Assembly: GCA_022842845.1 (NCBI GenBank)
Contig: JALHOT010000003.1
Span: forward strand, 186,001 to 250,000
Direction: 5' to 3'
Length of the DNA stretch: 64,000 nt
From: Cyclobacteriaceae bacterium
Lineage (GTDB): Bacteria; Bacteroidota; Bacteroidia; Cytophagales; Cyclobacteriaceae
The position numbers and the translations under genes are program-made. Under the pieces are notes generated by a model that saw nothing but the letters and a program-made list of their open reading frames with translations, searched no databases and was not told the DNA's origin. Positions 8,203 through 16,340 of the stretch are shown here, one piece after another. Positions within the stretch are counted from its first letter, which is position 1. Each line of letters begins with the position of its first letter.

Positions 8203-8865
8203 ATGAATCTTATTGTAATAGGCACTGAACAAAACTTAGAGGAGTGCAAGGCAAAGTTTGGAATTACACATACTTTTGCTCTTGCCTGTGATTATCCGGA
8301 AGCTCAAAAATTATTACGAAACGACTCTGTCGTTTTTGATTTTTTAATTGATGAATTGCCTACGGGAATTGAATTCTACGCAGATAAATCTGTTATCGCT
8401 TTCCTAAATACTGCCAAGCGCTCTTTAAGTGAGTTAACCTTTACATTAACCCAAAGACCTGCGGCCAAGTTAATCGGGTTCAACGGCCTTCCTACTTTTT
8501 TGAATCGCACAATACTGGAAGTTTGCATTCAACATACCGATACGAAAGAAACGCTTGAAAAAATTTGTTCAGACCTGAACACAAATTTTTGTTTGGTGGA
8601 TGATCGTGCCGGCCTGGTGACCCCACGTATTATTTGCATGATCATTAACGAGGCTTATTACACCGTTCAAGAAGGTACAGCTACGCGACAAGATATTGAC
8701 ATGGCCATGAAGCTCGGCACAAATTATCCATACGGTCCTTTTGAGTGGTGTGCCCGCATTGGTTTACGCCATGTTTATGAGCTGCTTGAGGCGGTATATG
8801 AAGACACAAAAGATGAGCGCTATAAAATCTGTGCGCTTCTTAAAAAAGAATATTTACAACAATAA
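8203..8865 (+). CDS. 3-hydroxyacyl-CoA dehydrogenase C-terminal-domain protein, catalytically degenerate
   Basis: 220 aa. Residues 137-190 match the C-terminal dimerisation/substrate domain of 3-hydroxyacyl-CoA dehydrogenases (GLVTPRI..MIINEAYYTVQEG, DIDMAMKLGTNYPYGP). The N-terminal part (1-120) is a shrunken Rossmann-like region: IVIGTEQN replaces the GxGxxG loop. The catalytic IGxHFFNP motif reads IGFNGLPTF, so the catalytic His is Asn94. Classical dehydrogenase activity is therefore doubtful; CoA or acyl binding is possible. Monocistronic, followed by a terminator. Confidence 0.75.
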   Translation: MNLIVIGTEQNLEECKAKFGITHTFALACDYPEAQKLLRNDSVVFDFLIDELPTGIEFYADKSVIAFLNTAKRSLSELTFTLTQRPAAKLIGFNGLPTFLNRTILEVCIQHTDTKETLEKICSDLNTNFCLVDDRAGLVTPRIICMIINEAYYTVQEGTATRQDIDMAMKLGTNYPYGPFEWCARIGLRHVYELLEAVYEDTKDERYKICALLKKEYLQQ

Positions 8866-8870
8866 AAAAA

Positions 8871-8890
8871 TCCCGGTTTCCCGGGATTTT
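8871..8890. terminator. Bidirectional terminator between the HCDH-like gene and glmS
   Basis: Perfect stem TCCCGG/CCGGGA with a 4-nt loop, an A-run before it and a T-run after it, placed between convergent genes ending at 8865 and 8914. Confidence 0.85.
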
Positions 8891-8913
8891 CATTTTTCTA
8901 TTTTGATGCATCT

Positions 8914-10749
8914 CTATTCTACTGTAACGGATTTTGCCAGGTTACGAGGCTGATCTACGTTACAGCCCCGCATTACTGCTATGTGGTAAGAGAGCAACTG
9001 CAAGGGCACTACCGATACTAAAGGCATCAGTGAATCCAGGGTGGCTGGTACTTCTATAACATAATCCGACATTTTAGGAATCAAAGTATCTCCTTCTGTT
9101 ACTACAGAAATAACCCTTCCTTTTCTTGCTTTTACTTCCTGAATGTTGGAAACAACTTTTTCGTAAGAACTATCCTTGGTTGCAATAAACACAACAGGCA
9201 TTTCCGCATCAATCAAAGCTATTGGACCGTGCTTCATCTCAGCGGCAGGATAACCCTCCGCATGGATGTATGATATCTCCTTTAATTTTAATGCACCTTC
9301 TAAGGCAACTGGGAAATTATAACCACGACCTAAGTACAAGAAGTTACGGGAGTCCTTAAACTCGGCAGCGATTGTCTTGATCTGCTCATTCAACTTCAAG
9401 GCAGTCTCTACCTTTGCAGGAATATTCTCCATTTCAGTCAGCATCTCATGATATTTTTGCTCTGTAATGGTGCCCTTCTTGTGTGCCACACTCAAAGCAA
9501 TCATGTTTAATACTGTTAACTGGGCAGTAAAGGCCTTGGTGCTGGCCACACCAATTTCTGGTCCGGCATGGGTGTAGGCACCAGCGTGGGTGGCTCTTGG
9601 GATAGAAGAGCCTACAACGTTACAAACACCAAAAATGATTGCGCCCTTAGATTTTGCTAATTCAATAGCGGCTAGAGTATCAGCCGTTTCACCTGATTGA
9701 GAAATGGCAATCACCACGTCACCTTCGCGAATCACCGGGTTGCGATAGCGAAACTCAGAAGCATACTCTACTTCAACCGGTATGCGACAAAATTCCTCGA
9801 AGAAATATTCAGCCACCAAACCCGCATGCCAAGAGGTACCACAAGCTACAATCAAAATTCGATCGGCATTGACAAGCTTATTCAGGTATTCACGCAGTCC
9901 GCCCAAAATCAATCTGCCAGAAGCCGAGTTCAACCTTCCACGCATACAATCATGGATTGAACGAGGTTGCTCGAAAATTTCCTTGATCATGAAATGATCA
10001 TAGCCTCCCTTTTCAATGGCCTCTAATTCCAAATCAACGGTTTGCACATAAGGTGTTAATGGAAGGTTAGCTGTGTTCTTGACAGTTAACTTACCATTGT
10101 TGATGATCGCTATTTCCTGGTCGTTTAGATAGATTACTTCATTGGTATACTCAATAATCGGAGTAGCATCAGATGCCATAAAGAATTCATCTTTACCCAC
10201 ACCAATAACGAGGGGGCTTCCCTTGCGCGCTGCAATAAGCAAATCTGGATCTTCCAATGACATCACCACGATTGCATAAGCACCAATCACTTTTGTTAAG
10301 GCAAGTCTTACTGCCTCATCAAGAGAACATTGCTCGTTTTCCTTTATGTCCTCTATAAAGTGAATGAATACCTCAGTATCTGTTTCGCTCTCGAATGTGT
10401 GACCCTTTCTAATTAACTCTTGCTTTAAAGAGCTATAGTTCTCAATGATACCATTATGGATAATGGCTAGCTTTTTAGTGGCAGAATAATGAGGGTGAGC
10501 ATTTTCATCATTGGGCTCACCATGGGTGGCCCAGCGGGTGTGGCCCATACCAATTGTGCTGTTCAAGTTCTTATCTTTCAAGAAAGCTTCGAGCTCAGCT
10601 ACTTTACCTTTTTTCTTATAGACGTTAAGCCCCTTATTCAAAAGTGCAATACCCGTACTATCATAGCCTCGGTATTCAAGTCGCTTTAAACCCTTTATAA
10701 TAACATCGGCCGCTTGACGCTGACCAACGTAGGCAACAATTCCACACAT
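8914..10749 (-). CDS. glmS: Glutamine-fructose-6-phosphate aminotransferase (isomerizing)
   Basis: 611 aa, full length. The N-terminal class II amidotransferase domain has the catalytic Cys right after the initiator Met (MCGIVAYVG) and TRWATHGEP. Two SIS sugar-isomerase domains follow (about 285-420 and 455-590; SQSGETADTL, TSWHAGL) and the C-terminus is DQPRNLAKSVTVE. It makes glucosamine-6-phosphate for peptidoglycan and LPS. The start is 6 bp after the DUF4270 stop: last gene of the GlgA-like > DUF4270 > glmS operon. No glmS ribozyme is expected or seen. Confidence 0.98.
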   Translation of the reverse strand: MCGIVAYVGQRQAADVIIKGLKRLEYRGYDSTGIALLNKGLNVYKKKGKVAELEAFLKDKNLNSTIGMGHTRWATHGEPNDENAHPHYSATKKLAIIHNGIIENYSSLKQELIRKGHTFESETDTEVFIHFIEDIKENEQCSLDEAVRLALTKVIGAYAIVVMSLEDPDLLIAARKGSPLVIGVGKDEFFMASDATPIIEYTNEVIYLNDQEIAIINNGKLTVKNTANLPLTPYVQTVDLELEAIEKGGYDHFMIKEIFEQPRSIHDCMRGRLNSASGRLILGGLREYLNKLVNADRILIVACGTSWHAGLVAEYFFEEFCRIPVEVEYASEFRYRNPVIREGDVVIAISQSGETADTLAAIELAKSKGAIIFGVCNVVGSSIPRATHAGAYTHAGPEIGVASTKAFTAQLTVLNMIALSVAHKKGTITEQKYHEMLTEMENIPAKVETALKLNEQIKTIAAEFKDSRNFLYLGRGYNFPVALEGALKLKEISYIHAEGYPAAEMKHGPIALIDAEMPVVFIATKDSSYEKVVSNIQEVKARKGRVISVVTEGDTLIPKMSDYVIEVPATLDSLMPLVSVVPLQLLSYHIAVMRGCNVDQPRNLAKSVTVE

Positions 10750-10755
10750 AAATAA

Positions 10756-12222
10756 CTAGTTTGTAGGAGTAGTATAATAAACTTTCAGCTTGATATTATT
10801 TTTATTAAAGGAAACCCTGTTAAGACTTTTAGCAGCGAAAGGGTTTCCAGGATAGAGAACAAAATCTACATATCTAGATTTTTTTAAACCTGTTGTAGGA
10901 TCCTCCTCTTGAACAGCAAGCTCTTGCAAGAAAAGAGAAATAAAAGCTCTATAGCTCTTAGTACTATTATTATAAGTCAATTGACCAAAATCTTGTTGTG
11001 TGTCAGACATAACACTAAAAACGCTGTCTGTGTTAATCAATGAGGTGGCTAAACCTTGCAGGCCGTTAGTAATAGTCCTTGCTTTATTTGAATAGAACCC
11101 TAAGTCAAGAGTATCTTGTAAGGTGGCTCTAAATTTCTTAAGTCTGTTATTTGAGTTCAACATTTGAAGATATAGCGTACGTGGTGGGTCATATGAGCCA
11201 GGATCCTCTATGTTCGAAATTGTTAGCTCTGCTGCATTAATCAATAAGTTATCAATAGTGTCTGCGAATTCTAGAAATTTTGATAAATCAATTTTAGTTA
11301 CTACAGGCACTCCAGATTGTATATAACGCAAGTTTGGGTTACTCGGTAAAAAGTTTGTGTATGGGGTGTTGAGTCCCGCCAAGGAAGATGTAGATCTATC
11401 TGCTATAATTCTAGATGACGAGGCAACATCAGACATGTAGAAGTTATACACTAAAGTATCGGTTGTTGTATGATAGTATAGAGAAATCCTCGTTGAGTCT
11501 GATAAAGATAAACCGACAACCTTTGTATTGTTTGTACCAACTATAGCCAAGCCCTTAAATCTTTTGGAGAACTCCTCAAAGTCTGTAAAGGATGTGTTTT
11601 CTGGATTCCAGGCACGAAATAGATCCAAACCAAATCTTTGATTAAGCCTTATATCTGCTGTTATAACAGTATCTTTAGAAGCTATGTCATCTAACTCTGC
11701 CTTAAACAAGCTTGGAGTTATTACCTGAGATCCAGTTCCTAAGGGTGTTGGATCGTACGCAACTTCAGTATCTGTGTAGTAGTCATTACCCCTCCTAAAA
11801 GACATGTCTTCTGTCAACTCATGAATAGAAAAACTTTCAACACTTACTGCCGAAGTACCATAAGTATACAAATCCATCTGAAGATGAATCTTGACTGAAT
11901 CAAAAGTGGCACCTGCCTCTCTAGATCTCAAAGTATTGCTGGGCCTAATTTGAGTATAAGCCTCAGATTGAACGGTTCCAAAGATAGGATCTTCATAACT
12001 ACCAACGAGTAACCGCTTAGTAGCATCACTCTTGTAGTTTGAAGTTCTTAAAGAGTCAAATAAAACGACACTAGATTCTACTGGAATCTCTATAAAAGCA
12101 ACGTTTAGTCTCTTGTTTTGATTTTTAAAGCCCAGTATATTTTCCTCATCCAGGCACGCAAAAAGAAATAGCGCCACGGCTGCCATCAGCCCCAGCGCTA
12201 TACGATTAACCCACAAGTTCAT
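10756..12222 (-). CDS. DUF4270 outer-membrane/periplasmic lipoprotein
   Basis: 488 aa. A lipoprotein signal (ALFLFAC, Cys23) is followed by a beta-rich domain with the DUF4270 layout (early VGSYEDPIFGTVQSEAY block, C-terminal VDFVLYPGNPFAAKSLNR). Function unknown in the family. It is a regular Bacteroidota neighbour of a GlgA-like gene and glmS. The start overlaps the GlgA-like stop by 17 bp, so translation is likely coupled. Confidence 0.85.
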   Translation of the reverse strand: MNLWVNRIALGLMAAVALFLFACLDEENILGFKNQNKRLNVAFIEIPVESSVVLFDSLRTSNYKSDATKRLLVGSYEDPIFGTVQSEAYTQIRPSNTLRSREAGATFDSVKIHLQMDLYTYGTSAVSVESFSIHELTEDMSFRRGNDYYTDTEVAYDPTPLGTGSQVITPSLFKAELDDIASKDTVITADIRLNQRFGLDLFRAWNPENTSFTDFEEFSKRFKGLAIVGTNNTKVVGLSLSDSTRISLYYHTTTDTLVYNFYMSDVASSSRIIADRSTSSLAGLNTPYTNFLPSNPNLRYIQSGVPVVTKIDLSKFLEFADTIDNLLINAAELTISNIEDPGSYDPPRTLYLQMLNSNNRLKKFRATLQDTLDLGFYSNKARTITNGLQGLATSLINTDSVFSVMSDTQQDFGQLTYNNSTKSYRAFISLFLQELAVQEEDPTTGLKKSRYVDFVLYPGNPFAAKSLNRVSFNKNNIKLKVYYTTPTN

Positions 12223-13009
12223 TATATAGATTGTAGTATGATTCGGTGTAGTCTTCGTCTTTACCTATGGTTTCTACTTTTTTCTCCTTCATGGTTTTAA
12301 AGAGGTCATCTAACTTTTTGTTCTCACCTGCTACAATAACAGCATCAGAGAACTCAACTCCCATCTTTATAAAACCTTCAAAGTCTGCTGTTTTCAAAGA
12401 ACCAAGCATATTGTCTTCAATATCCAACATTTTCACTTTATCCATAATGTCTGCATTAAACTTATGGGTGAAGCTATTATTGTATATAGTGAAAACTGTT
12501 TTTGCGTTTTTGAAAAGCGGATCATTCTTATACGTGGTTTTCAAATACAAGGGAATGAAGCTGGTGATCCAGTCATTACAATGCACGATATCAGGCGACC
12601 AGCCTAATTTACGAACCGTTTCAATGGCGCCTTTGCAAAAGAAAATGGCACGCTCGTCATTGTCAGCATAAAACTTATTCTCCTTATCCAGGAAAACAGA
12701 TTTCCTATGGAAATAATCCTCGTTATCGATGAAGTACACCTGAAGTTTTGCATTGGGAATGGAAGCCACTTTAATAATCAGCGGTTTTTCTTCGTCACCC
12801 ACCGAAATATTGATGCCTGACAAACGTACTACTTCATGAAGTCTGTTTTTACGTTCATTAATGATGCCGAAGCGCGGCACCAGAATCCTGATCTCCATAC
12901 CTCTTTCCTGCATCGCCTGGGGTAACTTACGAACGAAGTCCGCTACCTCAGAGGTCTGTAAAAAAGGGTTAATCTCACTGGCCACATAAAGGATTCGAAT
13001 TTTTGACAT
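12206..13009 (-). CDS. Glycogen/starch synthase-like protein, N-terminal GT5 domain only
   Basis: 267 aa from the ATG at 13009 (MSKIRILYVASEINPF); the longer in-frame start would lie at or before the promoter. It corresponds only to the N-terminal ADP-glucose synthase domain of GT5 (LYVASEINPF, ERGMEIRILVPRFG, DIVHCNDWITSFIPLYL, TVFTIYNNSF). The C-terminal nucleotide-sugar domain is absent: full GlgA is about 480 aa. The KTGGL(A)DV substrate loop reads QTSEVADF (18-25). Enzymatic activity is therefore doubtful; a regulatory or carbohydrate-binding role is possible. First gene of the operon with DUF4270 and glmS. Confidence 0.8.
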   Translation of the reverse strand: MSKIRILYVASEINPFLQTSEVADFVRKLPQAMQERGMEIRILVPRFGIINERKNRLHEVVRLSGINISVGDEEKPLIIKVASIPNAKLQVYFIDNEDYFHRKSVFLDKENKFYADNDERAIFFCKGAIETVRKLGWSPDIVHCNDWITSFIPLYLKTTYKNDPLFKNAKTVFTIYNNSFTHKFNADIMDKVKMLDIEDNMLGSLKTADFEGFIKMGVEFSDAVIVAGENKKLDDLFKTMKEKKVETIGKDEDYTESYYNLYNELVG

Positions 13010-13056
13010 ACTACACTGTTTAATTACAACACGTACCAGAACGGGAAATTGAGGTA

Positions 13057-13064
13057 CAAAAGTA
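13057..13064 (-). promoter_or_regulatory. -7 promoter element for the GlgA-like/DUF4270/glmS operon
   Basis: Minus strand TACTTTTG (TAnnTTTG), 47 nt before the ATG at 13009, with a TTG 20 nt upstream as -33 candidate. Confidence 0.6.
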
Positions 13065-13106
13065 CAAAAAAAGCCCCCCTCGTTCAAGATAAGTTCTAAA
13101 TAAGCC

Positions 13107-13114
13107 TATATTTG
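13107..13114 (+). promoter_or_regulatory. -7 promoter element for panC
   Basis: TATATTTG (TAnnTTTG), 21 nt before the panC ATG at 13136. It is back to back with the divergent promoter at 13057-13064. Confidence 0.65.
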
Positions 13115-13135
13115 CGGCCTTTAAAACCAGCCCCC

Positions 13136-13978
13136 ATGGAGATTTTCCACGAAATAAAGCCACTAAAGGCCTTTTTACGGGAAAAGAATAAAGCAGGTTT
13201 TGTGATTGGTTTTGCCCCAACGATGGGAGCTTTACACGAAGGGCACCTTTCACTTATCCAAGCATCGAAAAATGCAGGCTGTTTTACGGTCTGTTCCATT
13301 TTCGTAAACCCAACACAATTCAATAATCCTGACGATTTAAAAAAATACCCCAGAACACTGGAGGCGGACATTGCCATGCTTAAAGCAGCAGGCTGTGACT
13401 TGCTATTCGCGCCAGGGGCAGCTGAAATCTATCCTGCCAAAAGTGTAACTACTTTTGAATTTGGTAGCCTCAGCAATACTATGGAAGGGCAATTCCGGCC
13501 AGGCCACTTTAGTGGCGTTGCCCTGGTTGTCTCAAAGTTATTTCACATAGTAGAGCCGCAGCATGCTTTCTTCGGACAGAAAGATTGGCAGCAGTTCACC
13601 ATCATCCGTCAATTGGTGCATGACCTTAATTTCAATTTAACGCTGCATGTTGTTCCTACACTGCGAGAAAGTGACGGCCTGGCCATGTCTTCCAGAAATA
13701 AGCGCCTTACGGAACAACAAAGGAGCAAAGCCATCGCCTTTTACAAAGCATTAATGCATTGTCAATTTCAATTGGCCGCGGGTAAATCAATGACATCGAT
13801 TCAAAATGAAATTAAGGATACAATAGAACAAGATGCTGAACTTCGTCTGGAATACTTGTATTTAGCAGATCGCGAAAACTTATCTTATTTAAATCACGTT
13901 GAACAGCCCAACAAAGCAGTACTCTGTATTGCCGGTTTTGTAGGAGACGTTAGGCTTATTGATAATATCCTGCTTTAA
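13136..13978 (+). CDS. panC: Pantothenate synthetase
   Basis: 280 aa from the ATG at 13136 (MEIFHEIKPLKAFL). An ATG 24 bp upstream overlaps the promoter region. Family motifs: PTMGALHEGHLSLI (HIGH-type nucleotide loop), FVNPTQF, GQKDWQQ and MSSRNKRL. It joins pantoate and beta-alanine with ATP. panD, which makes beta-alanine, follows 24 bp downstream. Confidence 0.97.
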   Translation: MEIFHEIKPLKAFLREKNKAGFVIGFAPTMGALHEGHLSLIQASKNAGCFTVCSIFVNPTQFNNPDDLKKYPRTLEADIAMLKAAGCDLLFAPGAAEIYPAKSVTTFEFGSLSNTMEGQFRPGHFSGVALVVSKLFHIVEPQHAFFGQKDWQQFTIIRQLVHDLNFNLTLHVVPTLRESDGLAMSSRNKRLTEQQRSKAIAFYKALMHCQFQLAAGKSMTSIQNEIKDTIEQDAELRLEYLYLADRENLSYLNHVEQPNKAVLCIAGFVGDVRLIDNILL

Positions 13979-14002
13979 AAAATTCAAAACACTCCCCTTT
14001 GT

Positions 14003-14350
14003 ATGTTGATTGAAGTCTTAAAATCAAAAATTCATCGCGCCAAATTAACACAGGCAGAACTCCACTATGTAGGGAGCATTACTATTGATGAAGAATTGAT
14101 GAATGCCGCCAATTTTATTGAGGGCGAAAAGGTAACAGTAGTGAATGTAAATAATGGTGAGCGTCTTGAGACCTATGTTATTAAAGGAGAGCGTGGTTCC
14201 GGACAAATTTGTTTGAACGGCCCTGCCGCCCGAAAAGCAGCAGTGGGTGACGTCATTATCATTTTTTCTTATGCCCTAATGGAATTTGAAGCGGCTAAAC
14301 AGTTTAAACCCACGCTGGTTTTTCCTACTCCAGATAATAAGTTAGCTTAA
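14003..14350 (+). CDS. panD: Aspartate 1-decarboxylase (pyruvoyl, autoprocessed)
   Basis: 115 aa, normal length. The self-cleavage site is Gly24-Ser25 (HYVGSITID); Ser25 becomes the pyruvoyl group. [13 protein letters not shown] and the YALME region are conserved. It supplies beta-alanine to PanC, encoded just upstream in the same operon. Confidence 0.97.
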   Translation: MLIEVLKSKIHRAKLTQAELHYVGSITIDEELMNAANFIEGEKVTVVNVNNGERLETYVIKGERGSGQICLNGPAARKAAVGDVIIIFSYALMEFEAAKQFKPTLVFPTPDNKLA

Positions 14351-14356
14351 CTAACT

Positions 14357-15367
14357 ATGACAAAGCGCTTCCGGTCAATCATTCAATACACGGCAATACT
14401 GGGGGCTACCATCTTTTTAGTATGGTTTTCTTTGCGAGGCATTAAAGTAGAAGGTACAGCTAACTCCTTTCAGGATAAATGGAACTACCTCTATTCAACC
14501 TGGCAACTTGCTGATAAGGCTTGGTTACTGTTGATGGCCGGTCTTTCGATGATTAGTCATTTAATCAGGGCTGAACGTTGGCGAATGTTACTACAATCAG
14601 CTGGCAGTAATAGTACGCTACATCAATCATTTCTTTCTTTACTGGTAGGCTACATCGTTAACCTGGTTATTCCCCGTGGTGGTGAGATCAGCCGTTGTTA
14701 TAATTTGCAACAGCTTAATAAGACCTCGATTGAAGTTTCGCTTGGCACAGTTGTCATGGAGCGCATCATTGATGTTTTATGTCTGGCTATACTCCTGGCT
14801 TTTACCTTCTTCCTTCAAGCCGATAAACTACTAGCCTTTATTCAATCATTACCCTTAGCAGCATCGGGCAACTCCAAACTTACTTCAATCCTCCTGCTAC
14901 TGGCAGTAGGTCTGGTGTTACTGGCAATAGGGGCTTGGATTATCTGGCGCAAGCCTGCTGTGAGGAATTGGTTTCAAAAAATATTCATCGGTTTTAAAGA
15001 AGGCCTACTTTCCATTCTTAAACTTAAGAATCCGGCACTTTTCGTTTTTCATTCCATCAGCATTTGGCTCTTATATTTCTTAATGAGTTACGTAGTGATG
15101 CTGGCCTTTCCTGCCACCAATTCATTAGGTATTGGAGCAGTTTTAAGCATTTTTGCCTTGGGCGCAATTGCCATGGCCGCCCCCCTGCCCGGTGGGGCCG
15201 GAGCTTACCACACCTTGGTACCTGCCGGCATCACTTTTTTATACGCTGTATCACGCAGCGATTCAACAGCCTTTGTCTTTGTTTTCCATGCCTGGCAGAC
15301 CCTCATTATGATCATCGCAGGGGCCATTGCCTTGCTGCACACCTCCCTTTTATCAAAAAAGTTATAA
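14357..15367 (+). CDS. Lysylphosphatidylglycerol synthase transmembrane-region / UPF0104-family membrane protein
   Basis: 336 aa with about eight membrane helices. Family hallmarks: RAERWRMLLQ, the PRGGEISRCYNL loop (general form RxGExxR), and PLPGGAGAYHTLVP near the C-terminus. Flippase-like domain only; there is no cytosolic synthase domain, so a lipid flippase or unknown membrane role is more likely than aminoacyl transfer. It starts 6 bp after panD and is part of that operon, an arrangement common in the phylum. Confidence 0.85.
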   Translation: MTKRFRSIIQYTAILGATIFLVWFSLRGIKVEGTANSFQDKWNYLYSTWQLADKAWLLLMAGLSMISHLIRAERWRMLLQSAGSNSTLHQSFLSLLVGYIVNLVIPRGGEISRCYNLQQLNKTSIEVSLGTVVMERIIDVLCLAILLAFTFFLQADKLLAFIQSLPLAASGNSKLTSILLLLAVGLVLLAIGAWIIWRKPAVRNWFQKIFIGFKEGLLSILKLKNPALFVFHSISIWLLYFLMSYVVMLAFPATNSLGIGAVLSIFALGAIAMAAPLPGGAGAYHTLVPAGITFLYAVSRSDSTAFVFVFHAWQTLIMIIAGAIALLHTSLLSKKL

Positions 15368-15372
15368 TTACT

Positions 15373-15397
15373 AAGGCAAGATAAATCATGCCTTTTT
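15373..15397 (+). terminator. Weak intrinsic terminator after the panC-panD-flippase operon
   Basis: Stem AAGGCA/TGCCTT with a 10-nt loop and five T, right after the stop at 15367. Confidence 0.5.
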
Positions 15398-15463
15398 GTC
15401 ACTTTTAAAGATTTGGTGCGTTGATTGTTTCTTAAGAGATTTACAAAAAATCAACAAACAACT

Positions 15464-16171
15464 ATGGGATTTGGCGCATTAATTATTGGGGTGTTTTTTA
15501 TGATCGTAGGGATGATCGTAAGCAGCCGTTTAAAAAGTAAGTTTCAACAGTATTCGCAAATTCAGCTCACCAAAAATCTAACAGGTGCAGAAATTGCTCG
15601 ACTCATGTTGGCTGACAGTGGTATTAGCGATGTAAAAGTAATTTGTGTTGAGGGGCAACTGACCGACCACTACAATCCCATGGACAAGACAGTTAATCTT
15701 AGCCAGGATGTATACCACGGCCGCAATGCCGCTGCCACCGCAGTAGCAGCTCACGAATGTGGCCATGCCGTGCAACACGCAACAGCTTACAGCTTTTTGC
15801 AGTTGCGCTCAGCCATGGTGCCCATTCAGAATGTAAGTGGCAAGGTTATTAATTTTGTCATGATGGCCATGATGTTCGGTGCTTTTACCGCCTCAAGCTT
15901 CTTACCTGTGAAAACCGCCTTGCTAATCATTATTGTATGTTACGCAGTGTTTGCTTTGTTTGCCTTGATCACCTTGCCGGTAGAGTTTGATGCCAGCAAA
16001 CGTGCCCTTGCCTGGGTAGATGCCCGCGGTATTGTTACCCGCCAAGAGCATGACATGGCTAAAGACGCCCTAAAATGGGCGGCCATGACTTACGTAGTGG
16101 CTGCAGTTGGCGCAGTAACCACCTTGCTTTACTATGTGATGATGTTTTTGGGTGCTAACCGAGACGAATAA
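15464..16171 (+). CDS. Membrane zinc metallopeptidase (YugP / neutral zinc metallopeptidase family)
   Basis: 235 aa from the first ATG (15464); a TTG 39 bp upstream is possible but less likely. An N-terminal membrane helix (4-20) precedes the peptidase region with HECGH at 97-101 (AAHECGHAVQHA). Three hydrophobic segments follow (about 130-145, 150-175, 210-230), with the third zinc ligand probably in PVEFDASKRALAW. Role unknown; the family is an M48-like membrane peptidase. Confidence 0.88.
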   Translation: MGFGALIIGVFFMIVGMIVSSRLKSKFQQYSQIQLTKNLTGAEIARLMLADSGISDVKVICVEGQLTDHYNPMDKTVNLSQDVYHGRNAAATAVAAHECGHAVQHATAYSFLQLRSAMVPIQNVSGKVINFVMMAMMFGAFTASSFLPVKTALLIIIVCYAVFALFALITLPVEFDASKRALAWVDARGIVTRQEHDMAKDALKWAAMTYVVAAVGAVTTLLYYVMMFLGANRDE

Positions 16172-16217
16172 TTCAACTGAAACATTCCGCTAACGTTTGT
16201 AACCTAAAAATACTCCT

Positions 16218-16225
16218 TATTTTTG
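16218..16225 (+). promoter_or_regulatory. -7 promoter-like element overlapping the start of a terminator hairpin
   Basis: TATTTTTG (TAnnTTTG) ends exactly where the GC-rich hairpin begins. Transcription from it would start inside the hairpin and read toward the acyl-CoA dehydrogenase gene at 16341. Confidence 0.35.
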
Positions 16226-16259
16226 CGGCCCCGGCACCTGTGTCGGGGCCGCTTTTTTT
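16225..16259 (+). terminator. Strong intrinsic terminator after the metallopeptidase gene
   Basis: GCGGCCCCG pairs with CGGGGCCGC (16225-16252, loop about 10) followed by seven T. 53 bp after the stop at 16171. Confidence 0.9.
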
Positions 16260-16340
16260 AACTGGTCAGCGTTTGTAAAGCCAATGCCAGTCTTAAACCG
16301 AAACAGGAAATTGTTGTTATAAAGTCAAAATTATAAAGCC

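Noticed and set aside
10750-10756. glmS ribozyme upstream of glmS
   Set aside because: Only 6 bp separate glmS from the DUF4270 gene, and no ribozyme-like structure can fit.
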